DNA of 64,000 bases from Vibrio sinaloensis (GTDB lineage Bacteria > Pseudomonadota > Gammaproteobacteria > Enterobacterales > Vibrionaceae): NCBI RefSeq assembly GCF_000808535.1, contig NZ_JWLV01000007.1, forward strand, positions 24,491 through 88,490. The letters run 5' to 3'. Below the pieces are notes generated by a model that saw only the letters and a list, made by a program, of their open reading frames with translations, had not been told where the DNA came from and made no database searches. The translations under genes and the position numbers were made by a program. Below are positions 34,206 through 43,190 of this stretch, in pieces (within the stretch, counting starts at the first letter, position 1; each line of letters opens with the position of its first letter).

Positions 34206-34676
34206 ATGGAATTTAATAATCAGTATGAATATGCAGGTTTTTGGGTACGATTTGGTGCAACAATTATAGATTCAATTCTATTTCTTATGTTGACCATGCC
34301 ATTACTTTATTGGGTATATGGCAGTTATTACTTTGAGTCTGATAGTTTCATTATTGGTGGTTGGGACCTATTACTTAATTGGGTATTTCCTTTTATAGCG
34401 ACAGTACTATTTTGGATTTATCGTTCTGCGACACCAGGAAAGATGGCATTGAAATTGAGAGTTGTGGATGCAAAAACGGGTGAGCCTTTATCAACCAGTA
34501 AATCTGTTGTGAGATATTTGGCTTATTACATTAGCACCATTCCTTTGTGTTTAGGCTTTGTCTGGATTGCGTTCAGCGGAAAGAAACAAGGTTGGCATGA
34601 CATGATCGCAAATACAGTGGTCGTTAGACCAAAAGACCATGGTGTCGAAGCTGTTGCATTTGAAAGCCGCACTTAA
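34206..34676 (+). CDS. RDD family membrane protein
   Basis: This 156-residue protein has the RDD pattern FWVRFGATIIDSILF and the second half RSATPGKMALKLRVVDAKTG and KKQGWHDMIANTVVV. Three membrane helices. The second RDD protein of the window (the other is at 28168), from a different subgroup. Its base composition is A/T-rich, as is that of the preceding pseudogene. Function unknown. Confidence 0.88.
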   Translation: MEFNNQYEYAGFWVRFGATIIDSILFLMLTMPLLYWVYGSYYFESDSFIIGGWDLLLNWVFPFIATVLFWIYRSATPGKMALKLRVVDAKTGEPLSTSKSVVRYLAYYISTIPLCLGFVWIAFSGKKQGWHDMIANTVVVRPKDHGVEAVAFESRT

Positions 34677-34804
34677 TAAATGGCTCAGCATGACCATTCA
34701 GCGCTAGTGATGTCGAGTTGAAGGTTGTGTCAAATAGGTATCAGTAAGGTCAATAATTCGCCTTGCTGACACCTTAATGGCGCGTAGAAAGATACATAAG
34801 GATA

Positions 34805-35611
34805 ATGATGGAAGAACTCAAAGGTGGACGAGAGGGGCAAATTTTTCGCTCTGATAACAAAATTTACCGACCACGAGGAGCGTGGTCTGAAACAGTACAT
34901 CGTTTACTGTCACACATCGTAGAAAATGGTTTCAATGCAGCTCCGAAACCACATGGTTTTGACTGCAAAGGTAATGAGATCGTGTCGTATGTCGTTGGTG
35001 ATGTTTTTAATTATCCCCTGAAAGGACATATTGCTACGACGGAGGCTCTGGTTTCTGCCGCTAAACTGCTTAGCTCGTATCACGATGCCTCTCGCACATT
35101 TTTATCAACACACTCGAATGAGTCACTAGTGTGGAAGCTGCCGAGTCGTGAACCCAGAGAGGTCATCTGTCATGGAGACTATGCTCCTTACAATGTAACG
35201 CTCGTTGGTTCAGAAACCGTCGGGATTATTGACTTTGATACCGCGCATCCAGCGCCGAGGGTTTGGGATATTGCGTATGCTGTTTACTGCTGGGCGCCAT
35301 TCAAAACACATGAATCTGATGCAATGGGCAACCTAGAGTCGCAGTCTTTGCGAGCTAAACAGTTTTGCGATGCTTACGGGTTGCTTGAAGCAGAGCGTGA
35401 GCGGTTAGTCGAGACAATAACAGATAGGATTCAAGTATTAGTCGATTACATGTTCAACGAAGCCGACGCCGGCAACGCAGCATTCATTGAAAATATCGCA
35501 GACGGACACCACTTGGCTTATCTCGCTGATATTCAATATCTCAACAGCCACAAGCAGTATATTGAAGACGTTTTGATTGGAGAGCGTTTTGTTAGAGAAA
35601 ATGGGCGGTAA
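34805..35611 (+). CDS. Aminoglycoside phosphotransferase (APH) family kinase
   Basis: This protein of about 268 residues has the kinase-like fold of the APH/choline kinase superfamily: HGDYAPYNV (catalytic loop, Asp base) and GIIDFDTAHPAPRVWDIAYA (metal Asp). An ATP-binding N-lobe precedes them. Drug resistance should not be assumed; many such proteins phosphorylate small metabolites. ATG 34805 and 34808 are both possible starts. Confidence 0.87.
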   Translation: MMEELKGGREGQIFRSDNKIYRPRGAWSETVHRLLSHIVENGFNAAPKPHGFDCKGNEIVSYVVGDVFNYPLKGHIATTEALVSAAKLLSSYHDASRTFLSTHSNESLVWKLPSREPREVICHGDYAPYNVTLVGSETVGIIDFDTAHPAPRVWDIAYAVYCWAPFKTHESDAMGNLESQSLRAKQFCDAYGLLEAERERLVETITDRIQVLVDYMFNEADAGNAAFIENIADGHHLAYLADIQYLNSHKQYIEDVLIGERFVRENGR

Positions 35612-35788
35612 AGCTTGGATGTGAGTCAAAAGTTCAAAGATGTGGAAACAATATGGACTTTAACTTTGAACAATGGTGTTTGGAAAGTCCCCAACATTGA
35701 AAGTACTTCTATGACGATGGATTATGTTAATGAAACCAATTATTTGCCCAAAATCGAGACGACGGTCGTCAGTGTTCTGAGAGCCTAA
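35612..35788 (+). pseudogene. Gene remnant: C-terminal tail without start
   Basis: Directly after the kinase stop, in the same frame, 58 codons run to a TAA at 35786-35788 with protein-like content (DVETIWTLTLNNGVWKVPNI). The pattern of a W-x-L strand, turn and second W recalls the last beta hairpin of Tim44/NTF2-like domains. There is no ATG before it and no ribosome-binding site, so it looks like the end of a lost gene. Low certainty. Confidence 0.35.
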
Positions 35789-35879
35789 CAGAGCGTAGCT
35801 CGCAATGCTCAATGCTTTAGATTTCAATTCAAGTTAGGTTTTCTATGTAGAGTATGGTTGTTTTTCTATGTTCAAAGAA

Positions 35880-35910
35880 AAGGGTTCAGAATGAAACATC
35901 CGGAACCCTT
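35880..35910 (-). terminator. Intrinsic terminator of peroxiredoxin gene
   Basis: Minus strand: AAGGGTTCC / GAACCCTT arms with a 14-base loop and a T-rich run after it. Confidence 0.7.
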
Positions 35911-35917
35911 ACAGCTC

Positions 35918-36400
35918 TTAAGATAACTTTAGAGCAGCTAAAATAGTTTCAGCTCTACTTGCTTCGAATTGCTTGGGTTCTTCAACATTCAATTGTGTCA
36001 CCACACCATCTTCGATAATCATTGCGTATCGCTGTGAGCGAATTCCACCGAATGTAGCCGTATCCATTTCAAGGCCTAGAGCTTTAGTAAAGCTAGCGTC
36101 ACCATCGGCCAACATCATAATTTCTGTGGCATTCTGCGCTTCTCCCCAAGCTTGCATCACAAAAGCATCGTTGACTGATACACACGCAATGATATCGACG
36201 CCTGCCGCTTTAATTTCGTCAGCAAGTACAACGTATCCTGGTAAATGAGCCTCAGAACATGTTGGCGTAAATGCACCTGGCACAGCGAAAAGCACCACTC
36301 GCTTGTTTGCAAAAAGCTCATCTGTGTTGTGAGTTACCATTCCTTCCTCGCCCAGTTCGCTGAGAGCTGCTGTAGGTATTGTTTGGCCTTTCTTGATCAT
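35918..36400 (-). CDS. Peroxiredoxin (Prx5 type)
   Basis: This 160-residue protein starts MIKKGQTIPTAAL, six bases after GGAGGT. VPGAFTPTCSEAHLPGYV has the peroxidatic Cys in the PxxxTxxC motif of the Prx5 class, and a conserved Arg (GGIRSQRYAMII) completes the active site. No glutaredoxin domain is fused, so it would use an external thiol reductant. It reduces peroxides in the cytoplasm. Confidence 0.93.
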   Translation of the reverse strand: MIKKGQTIPTAALSELGEEGMVTHNTDELFANKRVVLFAVPGAFTPTCSEAHLPGYVVLADEIKAAGVDIIACVSVNDAFVMQAWGEAQNATEIMMLADGDASFTKALGLEMDTATFGGIRSQRYAMIIEDGVVTQLNVEEPKQFEASRAETILAALKLS

Positions 36401-36747
36401 GTGTACCTCCATTTTTAATTTGCATGAACAGTCTAACTGCCAAAGTAAATAGGGACCACCCACAGAAAACAAGGGTATAGTGGGAAGCGTTTCTGTTTTA
36501 TGGTCAATCGTTCCAACACCACGACCATCAATCCCGCCACTTCCAATATGTGAGTCGTTGTAAAAAGGTGGTATTCAATCTTCTCGTCTTGATGCTGTTT
36601 GATAATTAGAGGGGAACTATTCTTTATGCGTCCTTAGCTTGTTTTTCATTGATCGCAACACAGTTAAAACGCTGAACGCAATCGTATTCAGCGCTGCAAG
36701 ATTTGGCAAGAAAACACAACAATAGACAGTATGAAAGGCATTATGGT
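36401..36747. other. 347-bp intergenic region
   Basis: It contains the peroxiredoxin promoter region and a CGCTGAA / TTCAGCG inverted repeat at about 36670-36695. No gene is supported. Confidence 0.35.
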
Positions 36748-37323
36748 TTATTCACAATACTCCTCCTTGGCGTCTAGTAGTGTCGAGACGGAGCCATCAA
36801 GCAAGCGGTTGTAGGCAAGGTAGGCCATGGTGCGAGCTTTGGTATTATAGGTGAGTGCCGTGATTGAATTTGAGGTGTTTGTTGCGTCTCTAGCCGACAT
36901 TCCTATAAAATTTTGACAAGCGATTACTTTGTCATATTTACGACTAATTTCATAAGCCTTGTCGATGTTGGACTCAGTAGCTTCACTAAAATCATAGTAT
37001 AAGTTTTCTTGAGTTTGTCTTGCATCTTGCTTTAACGCGTTACGTACCGGCTCTGATACCTCCAGAGCATTAATGAAAGCTTCGATATCGTCTCGAATGC
37101 CATCATCATTTTCATCTGGGCCTGGAAGCGAGTCGCTTCTATCGAGTAAATGCTTATATCGTCCGTAAAGCACACCAAATTGTTCATCAACGGTTTCTTT
37201 AGATTGAAGTAGAGCAGTTAATTCTGGGGTTTTCTCTATTTGGGTGGTGCCAGTATGAGGGCGAGGCGATTCTTCTTTACAGCCTATAAGAGCAAGCATC
37301 AATATTGGAGTAATGTAGCGCAT
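36748..37323 (-). CDS. Hypothetical lipoprotein
   Basis: This 191-residue protein starts at ATG 37323 with MRYITPILMLALIGC (lipobox LIGC); the frame open to 37473 upstream is A/T-rich and lacks a signal peptide. The mature part is mostly helical with a DENDDGIRDDIE segment that looks like a short calcium-type Asp loop. No known domain was recognised. Confidence 0.75.
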   Translation of the reverse strand: MRYITPILMLALIGCKEESPRPHTGTTQIEKTPELTALLQSKETVDEQFGVLYGRYKHLLDRSDSLPGPDENDDGIRDDIEAFINALEVSEPVRNALKQDARQTQENLYYDFSEATESNIDKAYEISRKYDKVIACQNFIGMSARDATNTSNSITALTYNTKARTMAYLAYNRLLDGSVSTLLDAKEEYCE

Positions 37324-37653
37324 GTCGTTGGTTTTCCATTTTATAATTATAGATCTTGGTATTACGTATGAAGCGAGCCAGTATAATAATATTGAACGTA
37401 TTTGGGGCTTAATCAGATAAAAGAACCTAAGAATATATGCAATATCAACGGATGTGGAATGAGTAGTACGCAATAATTATATTGGTTCTCAGTTTTGGTT
37501 TGAAGAGTCTGAAAACACGTAGATAACAAAGCATGGAAAATTCAGTTTAAGTTGAGTTTGCCATGCGCAATAAGCTAGGTTTGGTGGTTGACGTTGTTTA
37601 CTATTTAGCGCGGTGTTAATTTACACCAAGAGTCGGGAATTATGGTGGAATAG
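37324..37653. other. 330-bp divergent intergenic region
   Basis: A/T-rich promoter region between the lipoprotein and acetyltransferase genes. No further gene seen. Confidence 0.35.
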
Positions 37654-38175
37654 ATGAAAGTAGGAATAAGACCAGCAAAGAAAGACGAACTAGAATCTCT
37701 CCATTCTTTGATTACGTCAAATGATGAATGGATGAAGTTTAATGGTCCTTACTTTCCGTATTGTCACCCATCACTAGAACAGTTTGAACATTCATCATTT
37801 CAGCGTTTGCTGGCTGGCTCAGACTTACAATTGATCACTGTTAACGATATTCCAGTTGGAACGGTGAGTTGCTATTGGGAGTGTGAAGAAACACGTTGGC
37901 TTGAAGCTGGTGTAGTTATTTACGATGCACAGTATTGGGGGAGGGGAATTGCTGCGCTTGCTCTACCTCTATGGGTTTCGTACTTATTCGACACTAAAGA
38001 AATCGAGAGGGTTGGTTTAACAACTTGGTCGGGTAATCCTCGAATGATGTCTTTGGCGTTGAAATTGAGTTTTCAACAAGAGGCAAGACTTAGAAAGGTT
38101 CGTTACTACAATGGTGAGTATTATGACTCCATCAAATATGGCATGTTAAGGTCGGAGTGGTCAGAGCGCACCTAG
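37654..38175 (+). CDS. GNAT N-acetyltransferase, RimJ/RimL type
   Basis: This 173-residue protein has an N-terminal KVGIRPAKKDELESLHSL, the acetyl-CoA motif VVIYDAQYWGRGIAALALPL and the RimL-type end GLTTWSGNPRMMSLALKLSF. It is the fourth GNAT in the window. The start follows GGTGGA. Confidence 0.87.
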   Translation: MKVGIRPAKKDELESLHSLITSNDEWMKFNGPYFPYCHPSLEQFEHSSFQRLLAGSDLQLITVNDIPVGTVSCYWECEETRWLEAGVVIYDAQYWGRGIAALALPLWVSYLFDTKEIERVGLTTWSGNPRMMSLALKLSFQQEARLRKVRYYNGEYYDSIKYGMLRSEWSERT

Positions 38176-38323
38176 TCTCAAGTTTGAAGTGCGATCCTGA
38201 ATGCAGGTGCACGTGAACTGATACTACAACCATCTGCCTCGATTAGTTCAGAGACGTTTTCTTCTGATACCAATCTTAGCAATGCCTGTTGAGTCCCTAA
38301 CTTATTGATTGCCCAAAAACGGT

Positions 38324-38354
38324 GAAACCCCGATGTTGGTAGCATCGGGGTTTC
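38324..38354. terminator. Strong terminator downstream of rplY
   Basis: GAAACCCCGATG / CATCGGGGTTTC, 12-bp perfect stem with loop TTGGTAG and T-tracts on both sides; it can serve rplY on the minus strand. Confidence 0.85.
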
Positions 38355-38439
38355 GAATTTTTAGATGTCTCGGTTGGTAAGTCCGATAATCTTTATGCAA
38401 AAGGTTGGATTAAATCCGAATTATTTCCTTGGTAGGGAA

Positions 38440-38718
38440 TTAGATGCGGATGAAGTCCATGTGCTCAACTTTTGGCTTGAACGCGTGACGTTGAACGTCT
38501 TGTGGCTTAACTTTAACTTCAGCGCCGTCGATTACTAGAACGATACCTTCGTAGAACTCAGGCTTGTCCATTTGGTTAACAACGTCATCGTGGTTAAGAA
38601 CGATAGAAACTGCTGGTTCTTCACCGCCGTATACAACTGCAGGGAATTTACCAGCGTGACGTAGGCGGCGGCTCGCACCTTTACCTAGTTCAGTACGTAC
38701 TACTGCTTCAAATTTCAT
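38440..38718 (-). CDS. rplY: 50S ribosomal protein L25
   Basis: This 92-residue protein aligns along its length with E. coli L25 (94 residues): [34 protein letters not shown] and [20 protein letters not shown]. It binds 5S rRNA in the large subunit. The start [12 protein letters not shown] at 38718 is used; an in-frame start five codons upstream is unlikely. In E. coli rplY is next to radD; here about 7.4 kb separates them. Confidence 0.96.
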   Translation of the reverse strand: MKFEAVVRTELGKGASRRLRHAGKFPAVVYGGEEPAVSIVLNHDDVVNQMDKPEFYEGIVLVIDGAEVKVKPQDVQRHAFKPKVEHMDFIRI

Positions 38719-39100
38719 AGTATTTACTCTCAAATATGAAAAAATTTAAATTCACATTCAGCGATGCGACCTCGCTCGAATGTGCTAGTCGCTTCAGAGT
38801 AATTGGTAGTAACTCTATAAGCGAGCGCGGATACTAACACTGTACGGGGGTTCAAGCAATAGATAATCATGCTAACGGAATATCTTTTGGGTAAATCTAT
38901 TCAATTAGTTAGCAAGAGGTTGTGGTTATTGTTCGTCGTGCTGAATTTATGAGCGCAAAGTCAGCCAAACCGCGTTATTTTGAAATTGGGCGTTGGCCTC
39001 ATAAGTGAATCGAATCTGAATGGCTTTCTCACGGGCGGTTAAGTCTACCTTGGTTAAATTGTTTATCAACAGCACAACAGTTTAATGAAAGGGTATCGCT
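38719..39100. other. 382-bp intergenic region upstream of rplY
   Basis: The left half is the rplY leader. A 19-codon frame at 38949-39008 (MSAKSAKPRYFEIGRWPHK) is visible but has no ribosome-binding site. Nothing else was identified. Confidence 0.35.
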
Positions 39101-39829
39101 ATGGAACAGTTAAGTATTGTCATTATCACACTCAATGAAGAGAAGCGCATTGGTCGCTTACTCGAAAATCTAAGCCAGCAAACGTATAAGAATTTTGAAG
39201 TCATTGTCGTTGATTCAAACAGTGATGACGCCACGTGCGATGTCGCTAAAGCTTACAGCAACGCTTTGCCGAAGCTAACCGTACACAAAATGGCGGGGCG
39301 CGGTACCAGTTTAGGTCGCAATACAGGGGCGGAGTTGGCGCAGTATGAGCGTATCCTGTTTTTAGATGCGGATGTCCAGTTAAGAGCCAACTTCCTTCAA
39401 GAAGCGATGATGCAATTGGATGAGAAGAAACTTGAAGTTGCAGGTGTGTTCATGGGGGCCAAAGGCTTACCACTGATTCATAAATTAGGCTACGGATTGT
39501 TCAATGTCGGTTTATACCTGACTCAGTTCTTTTTCCCGACGGCAGTGGGCGCTTGTATCTTCTCGACTAAGCGTGTGCATAAAGAAATCGGAGGGTTTGA
39601 TGAAGAAATCGTCTTATGTGAAGACTGTGATTACGTCAAACGTGCCAGTCAAACTTGGCGATTCCGCTTTTTAAATCTTACCTTTGGCTTTGACCCACGC
39701 AGGCTGGATCAAGACGGCGTCTTTAAAATGGGTTACACCTATTTATCTGCCAATGTTCGTCGATTCATCTTTGGGGAAATGCGTAAAAACGAGATGAATT
39801 ACCAGTTCGGTCACTACAAAGAGCAATAA
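39101..39829 (+). CDS. Glycosyltransferase family 2
   Basis: This 242-residue protein has a GT-A fold: LSIVIITLNEEKRIGRLLENL, IVVDSNSDDATCDVA, and FLDADV as the DxD-type metal site. A FDEEIVLCEDCDYVKRA segment carries the ED catalytic pair typical of family 2. A hydrophobic stretch (YGLFNVGLYLTQFFF) may touch the membrane. It probably moves a sugar onto a lipid carrier or diacylglycerol; donor and acceptor are unknown. It precedes a DedA-LssY fusion by 17 bases in one operon. Confidence 0.88.
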   Translation: MEQLSIVIITLNEEKRIGRLLENLSQQTYKNFEVIVVDSNSDDATCDVAKAYSNALPKLTVHKMAGRGTSLGRNTGAELAQYERILFLDADVQLRANFLQEAMMQLDEKKLEVAGVFMGAKGLPLIHKLGYGLFNVGLYLTQFFFPTAVGACIFSTKRVHKEIGGFDEEIVLCEDCDYVKRASQTWRFRFLNLTFGFDPRRLDQDGVFKMGYTYLSANVRRFIFGEMRKNEMNYQFGHYKEQ

Positions 39830-39846
39830 GCGTTAGTGGTGACGAA

Positions 39847-41115
39847 ATGGAAGGCGTAGTTAGTCTCTTTTTTGGGGCGTTAATGGATGCGTTAATTGGC
39901 CCCAATTTGTTTGTACTCGGTGAGCCATTTCTATTGGCCGCTGGGTACCAATTGCATCAAGGCATCGTTACTGGTGTGTTGGCAGTATTGTTGGGCGGGT
40001 TGATTGGAGATCAAGCCAGTTACTTTATTGGTCGTCGATTGGGTAAACCCGCCCAGAGAAAACTACTCAACTGGCAACCCAAAACGAGAAGGCCCATCGC
40101 GCGCTGTCGTCATTTAATGGCGACAAAAGGGAATGCAATTTTGGTGTTTGCTCGCTTGCTTGGACCTGTCGCTTGGGTTGTTCCGTTTATGGCAGGGACG
40201 CAGCAGATAGGCTGGAGACGCTTTTCGTTTTACTCATCTATTGGGCTATTACTGGGCGTGGGTCAGTTCGTTTTCTGGGGCTACTTGTTGGCGTATGGTG
40301 TCGAGAAGTTTCCACTGTTAAATGAAGCAAAGACGTTTCTGATAGAGCACAAACTATCTCTATATGCTTTGGCTGCAACAGGGCTGTTTTATCTCGTCGC
40401 GAGGGCGTTCAACTGGCGCTATAAAGCGAGTGCGTCTATTGCTGTTCTCATGGGGTCAGCCCTGGTTGCGAACTACCTGCACTTTTTTCTCTACTCAGAC
40501 GACTTTTTGCAGGTTGAGAAAACAGCAGAAAAATCGAATGATATTGCGTATGTTGAGCTTAGTGAGTTAGAGCTAAAAGCGTACCCCGGGCGGTCATCGG
40601 TGTTCGATGCCCAAGCGGTCAATGTTATCTACTATGGCGAGAACCCAAGGCAAATAATGCTTGATTTGGGCTGGATTGAGAACCAAACTTTCTCGCGTAA
40701 TGATCTAGAGCTGGAGGATTATCTATCTTTGCTCAAGCAGAATACGCCGCCAGTCTCGGATCTATTTTGGAACGGGGTGCCACAAGAGATGGCGTTTCAA
40801 CTGCCAGGAAATTTGCTAAAACGTAGCCATATTCGTTGGTGGAAGGGAGGGGTTGATCCTCAATCAGAGACGCTGTTTTGGGTTGGTGCGCTGAGCTATG
40901 ACAATGGCCTGCAACTTACGCCTTACTCAGGTATTGTCACTGTTTTACACAGCATTGACCCTAACGTTGATAGTGAAAGAGATCGCTTAGAACAGCAGGT
41001 CCTATCGACGCAGACAAGCCGAGTAGCTCGACTGCAGACATTGAGTGAACCAATCGAGTTTGACGAAGAGCATGATTATTATTCGGATGGGCGGGTGTTG
41101 ATGTTGAGTGAGTGA
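39847..41115 (+). CDS. DedA/VTT-domain protein fused to LssY C-terminal domain
   Basis: Residues 1-180 form a DedA (SNARE-associated/VTT) membrane domain: GEPFLLAAGYQ, GGLIGDQASYFIGRRLGK, RLLGPVAWVVPFMAG. After two more helices (about 180-220), residues 240-400 look like the LssY C-terminal domain (LDLGWIENQTFSRNDLE ... RSHIRWWKGG). DedA proteins move lipid carriers or phospholipids across the inner membrane. Fusion with LssY, and placement after a family 2 glycosyltransferase, suggests handling of a lipid-linked sugar (inference). Confidence 0.85.
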   Translation: MEGVVSLFFGALMDALIGPNLFVLGEPFLLAAGYQLHQGIVTGVLAVLLGGLIGDQASYFIGRRLGKPAQRKLLNWQPKTRRPIARCRHLMATKGNAILVFARLLGPVAWVVPFMAGTQQIGWRRFSFYSSIGLLLGVGQFVFWGYLLAYGVEKFPLLNEAKTFLIEHKLSLYALAATGLFYLVARAFNWRYKASASIAVLMGSALVANYLHFFLYSDDFLQVEKTAEKSNDIAYVELSELELKAYPGRSSVFDAQAVNVIYYGENPRQIMLDLGWIENQTFSRNDLELEDYLSLLKQNTPPVSDLFWNGVPQEMAFQLPGNLLKRSHIRWWKGGVDPQSETLFWVGALSYDNGLQLTPYSGIVTVLHSIDPNVDSERDRLEQQVLSTQTSRVARLQTLSEPIEFDEEHDYYSDGRVLMLSE

Positions 41116-41199
41116 AGGGTAGCTTTCGCTCAACTCGCTTTGCCATGGTGTTTTCGAGTGAAAGATCCAAGTGCGATGCGAACACGCATCGCATTGCCT

Positions 41200-42540
41200 T
41201 TAACTTGATAGCTTGAGATGAAGCACCGCTTTTAGTCCACCCATCGAGCTTCTCTCTAGCGTGAAATTGCCGCGGTAGCTGTGGGCCATTTCGCTAACAA
41301 TATTCAATCCGAGCCCGGTTCCTGGGGTTGTCTCATCTAATCGCACACCGCGTTTGATGACTTGTTCGAGTTTTTCCTCGGGGATGCCACAACCATCGTC
41401 TTCGATAATGATGTCGATTTCTTGATTCGGGTGTGTCACTGAATGAACGCGAATGATTGAGCTTGACCACTTGTAGGCGTTTTCCAATAAGTTACCAACC
41501 ATCTCATCAAAGTCGGTGTCTTCGACGGCAACGACAAGCTCAGAGTCGATTTCATTAATCAGTGTCACGTCTCGATGCGCGTAGACTTTATCAAACGCGA
41601 GTGAAATGGCGTCAATTCTCTCTGACGGGTTGGTTTTCACTGACAAAATATTTTTTGAACCGGCCATTCGAGCGCGACCAAGATGGTAATCAATTTGGTG
41701 CTGGATTTGGCTTACTGGGTCTTGCAGTCGATCGCGAATGTCTTGTTCAGACGTACTGATCTCGTTTCTTAGTACCGATAGCGGTGTTTTGAGCGCATGT
41801 GAAAGGTTGCCTGCGTGGTGACGGGCGCGTTCAAGCAGTTCTTGATAGTGGAACAGCAACGCATTCAAGTCGAGCACGATAGGGGCGACTTCGCGTGGGT
41901 ATTCTCCATCTAGGCTTGCTTTGTCTCCAGAACGTACTTGCGAGAGTTCTTTGTGCATTTTGGTAAGGGGGCTAAGAGACCATTGGACCTGAATCACGAT
42001 GATCATGAGAACGCCAAAATAGAGCAGGGCGAGGATAACCCAAAGTTGGCCCATAAGTTCGGCAACGGTGTCTTCGAGCGGTTGTTCATCAATGCCGATT
42101 AACACGTCAATTGGACCGTCATATTCGGGGAAGTAAAGTGACGTTTCAATATAAATTAGACGCTCATCGCGTGCGCCTAGTGCGTGTTTTTCCCCTTTAT
42201 CAAAGGTGATTTTTTTGTCCCAAAGCGAACGTGAACGAAGTTGATCTGCCGCGTTGTCAATAGACCAGTAGAGGCCACTGTAGGGGCGATTGAATCTTGG
42301 GTCGGAAAGGGGAGTCGCTAAGGTCAGTTTGCCGCTTTCATCGACTTCGATAGAGGCGGATAACTCATCAAGATAGAGAGAGAGCTGTTCGTTGGTCGAG
42401 TCCAACATGTAGCTGAACACCTGTTTGGGTACCGTTACGCCCGCAGCGATGACCATGGCAGTTAACCAAACAACGGCCGCCAATACGAGGCGGCGTCTTA
42501 AGCTGAGGCGTTTCAGCGGGTAACGTATCTTATTCAGCAT
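41200..42540 (-). CDS. Sensor histidine kinase (PhoQ-like layout)
   Basis: This 446-residue kinase has helix 1 at about 18-40, a periplasmic domain with SLYFPEYDGPIDVLIGID, helix 2 at about 165-187, HAMP, then the phosphoacceptor ARHHAGNLSHALKTPLSVL and HATPase parts NLLENAYKWS, EDDGCGIPEE and GTGLGLNIV. The His box HALKTP is of the PhoQ/QseC type. Its start overlaps the regulator's stop by 11 bases, so they are translationally coupled. A V. cholerae counterpart may be the VprB/CarS kinase, but I cannot confirm it. Confidence 0.92.
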   Translation of the reverse strand: MLNKIRYPLKRLSLRRRLVLAAVVWLTAMVIAAGVTVPKQVFSYMLDSTNEQLSLYLDELSASIEVDESGKLTLATPLSDPRFNRPYSGLYWSIDNAADQLRSRSLWDKKITFDKGEKHALGARDERLIYIETSLYFPEYDGPIDVLIGIDEQPLEDTVAELMGQLWVILALLYFGVLMIIVIQVQWSLSPLTKMHKELSQVRSGDKASLDGEYPREVAPIVLDLNALLFHYQELLERARHHAGNLSHALKTPLSVLRNEISTSEQDIRDRLQDPVSQIQHQIDYHLGRARMAGSKNILSVKTNPSERIDAISLAFDKVYAHRDVTLINEIDSELVVAVEDTDFDEMVGNLLENAYKWSSSIIRVHSVTHPNQEIDIIIEDDGCGIPEEKLEQVIKRGVRLDETTPGTGLGLNIVSEMAHSYRGNFTLERSSMGGLKAVLHLKLSS

Positions 42541-43189
42541 TCAATTGATATCCCAATCCTCTCACTGTTTTGATCACTTTAGGCGCAATTTTCTTTCGAA
42601 TACGACCAATAAACACTTCGATGGTATTGGAGTCACGGTCAAAATCTTGCTTATAGATATGCTCCACCAGCTCGGTACGTGAGATGACCTTTTCAGGATG
42701 GTGCATGAAGTAAGCGACAACCTTAAATTCAAGAGCGGTGAGGCTGATCGCTTGCCCTTGCCACATGACTTTAGACGTGCGGGTATCAAGGCTCAAGTTA
42801 CCATTTTGAATAACAGGAGAGGCATTGCCCGAAGCGCGGCGAAGCTGAGCACGAATACGAGCAATCAGTTCGACCATTTCAAAGGGTTTGGTTTGATAGT
42901 CGTCGGCGCCAGCATTCAACCCTTCAACGCGTTGGGTGAGTGTATCTCGCGCACTGAGGATGATGATGGGGGTGTTGATGTTTTCATCACGAATGCTTTT
43001 CAGTACCGTTAGCCCATCAAGCTTGGGTAAGCCTAGATCAAGAACGATCGCTTCCCAGTCTTCTGAGGTAGCGCGATAGAGTGCATCAATACCATCCGTT
43101 GAGAGTTCTGGCGTCCAACCGTTTTGCTCAAGGGCTTCAACGATCTGTTCACCTAGGCGTGGTTCATCTTCTACGACAAGTATCTTCAT
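42530..43189 (-). CDS. Response regulator, OmpR/PhoP family
   Basis: This 219-residue protein has a receiver (ILVVEDEPRLGEQI, AIVLDLGLPKLDG, DYQTKPFEM) and a winged helix (LTALEFKVVAYFMHHPEKVISR ... VFIGRIRKKI ... VRGLGYQL). It lies between the PepSY gene (upstream) and the kinase gene. This three-gene order is common in Vibrio for sensors of cations or polymyxin-type stress, by analogy with PhoPQ. Confidence 0.93.
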   Translation of the reverse strand: MKILVVEDEPRLGEQIVEALEQNGWTPELSTDGIDALYRATSEDWEAIVLDLGLPKLDGLTVLKSIRDENINTPIIILSARDTLTQRVEGLNAGADDYQTKPFEMVELIARIRAQLRRASGNASPVIQNGNLSLDTRTSKVMWQGQAISLTALEFKVVAYFMHHPEKVISRTELVEHIYKQDFDRDSNTIEVFIGRIRKKIAPKVIKTVRGLGYQLNAE

Positions 43190-43190
43190 A

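Noticed and set aside
34805..35611. Aminoglycoside resistance gene
   Set aside because: Only the kinase superfamily motifs are visible; nothing ties it to drug inactivation.
26636..38175. Superintegron cassette array
   Set aside because: Gene content resembles cassettes (acetyltransferases, small unknowns), but no repeated attC-like sequences of about 60-120 bp between genes were seen, and several genes lie on the opposite strand.
38949..39008. 19-codon frame MSAKSAKPRYFEIGRWPHK
   Set aside because: Composition is protein-like but no ribosome-binding site or family support; noted only in the intergenic entry.
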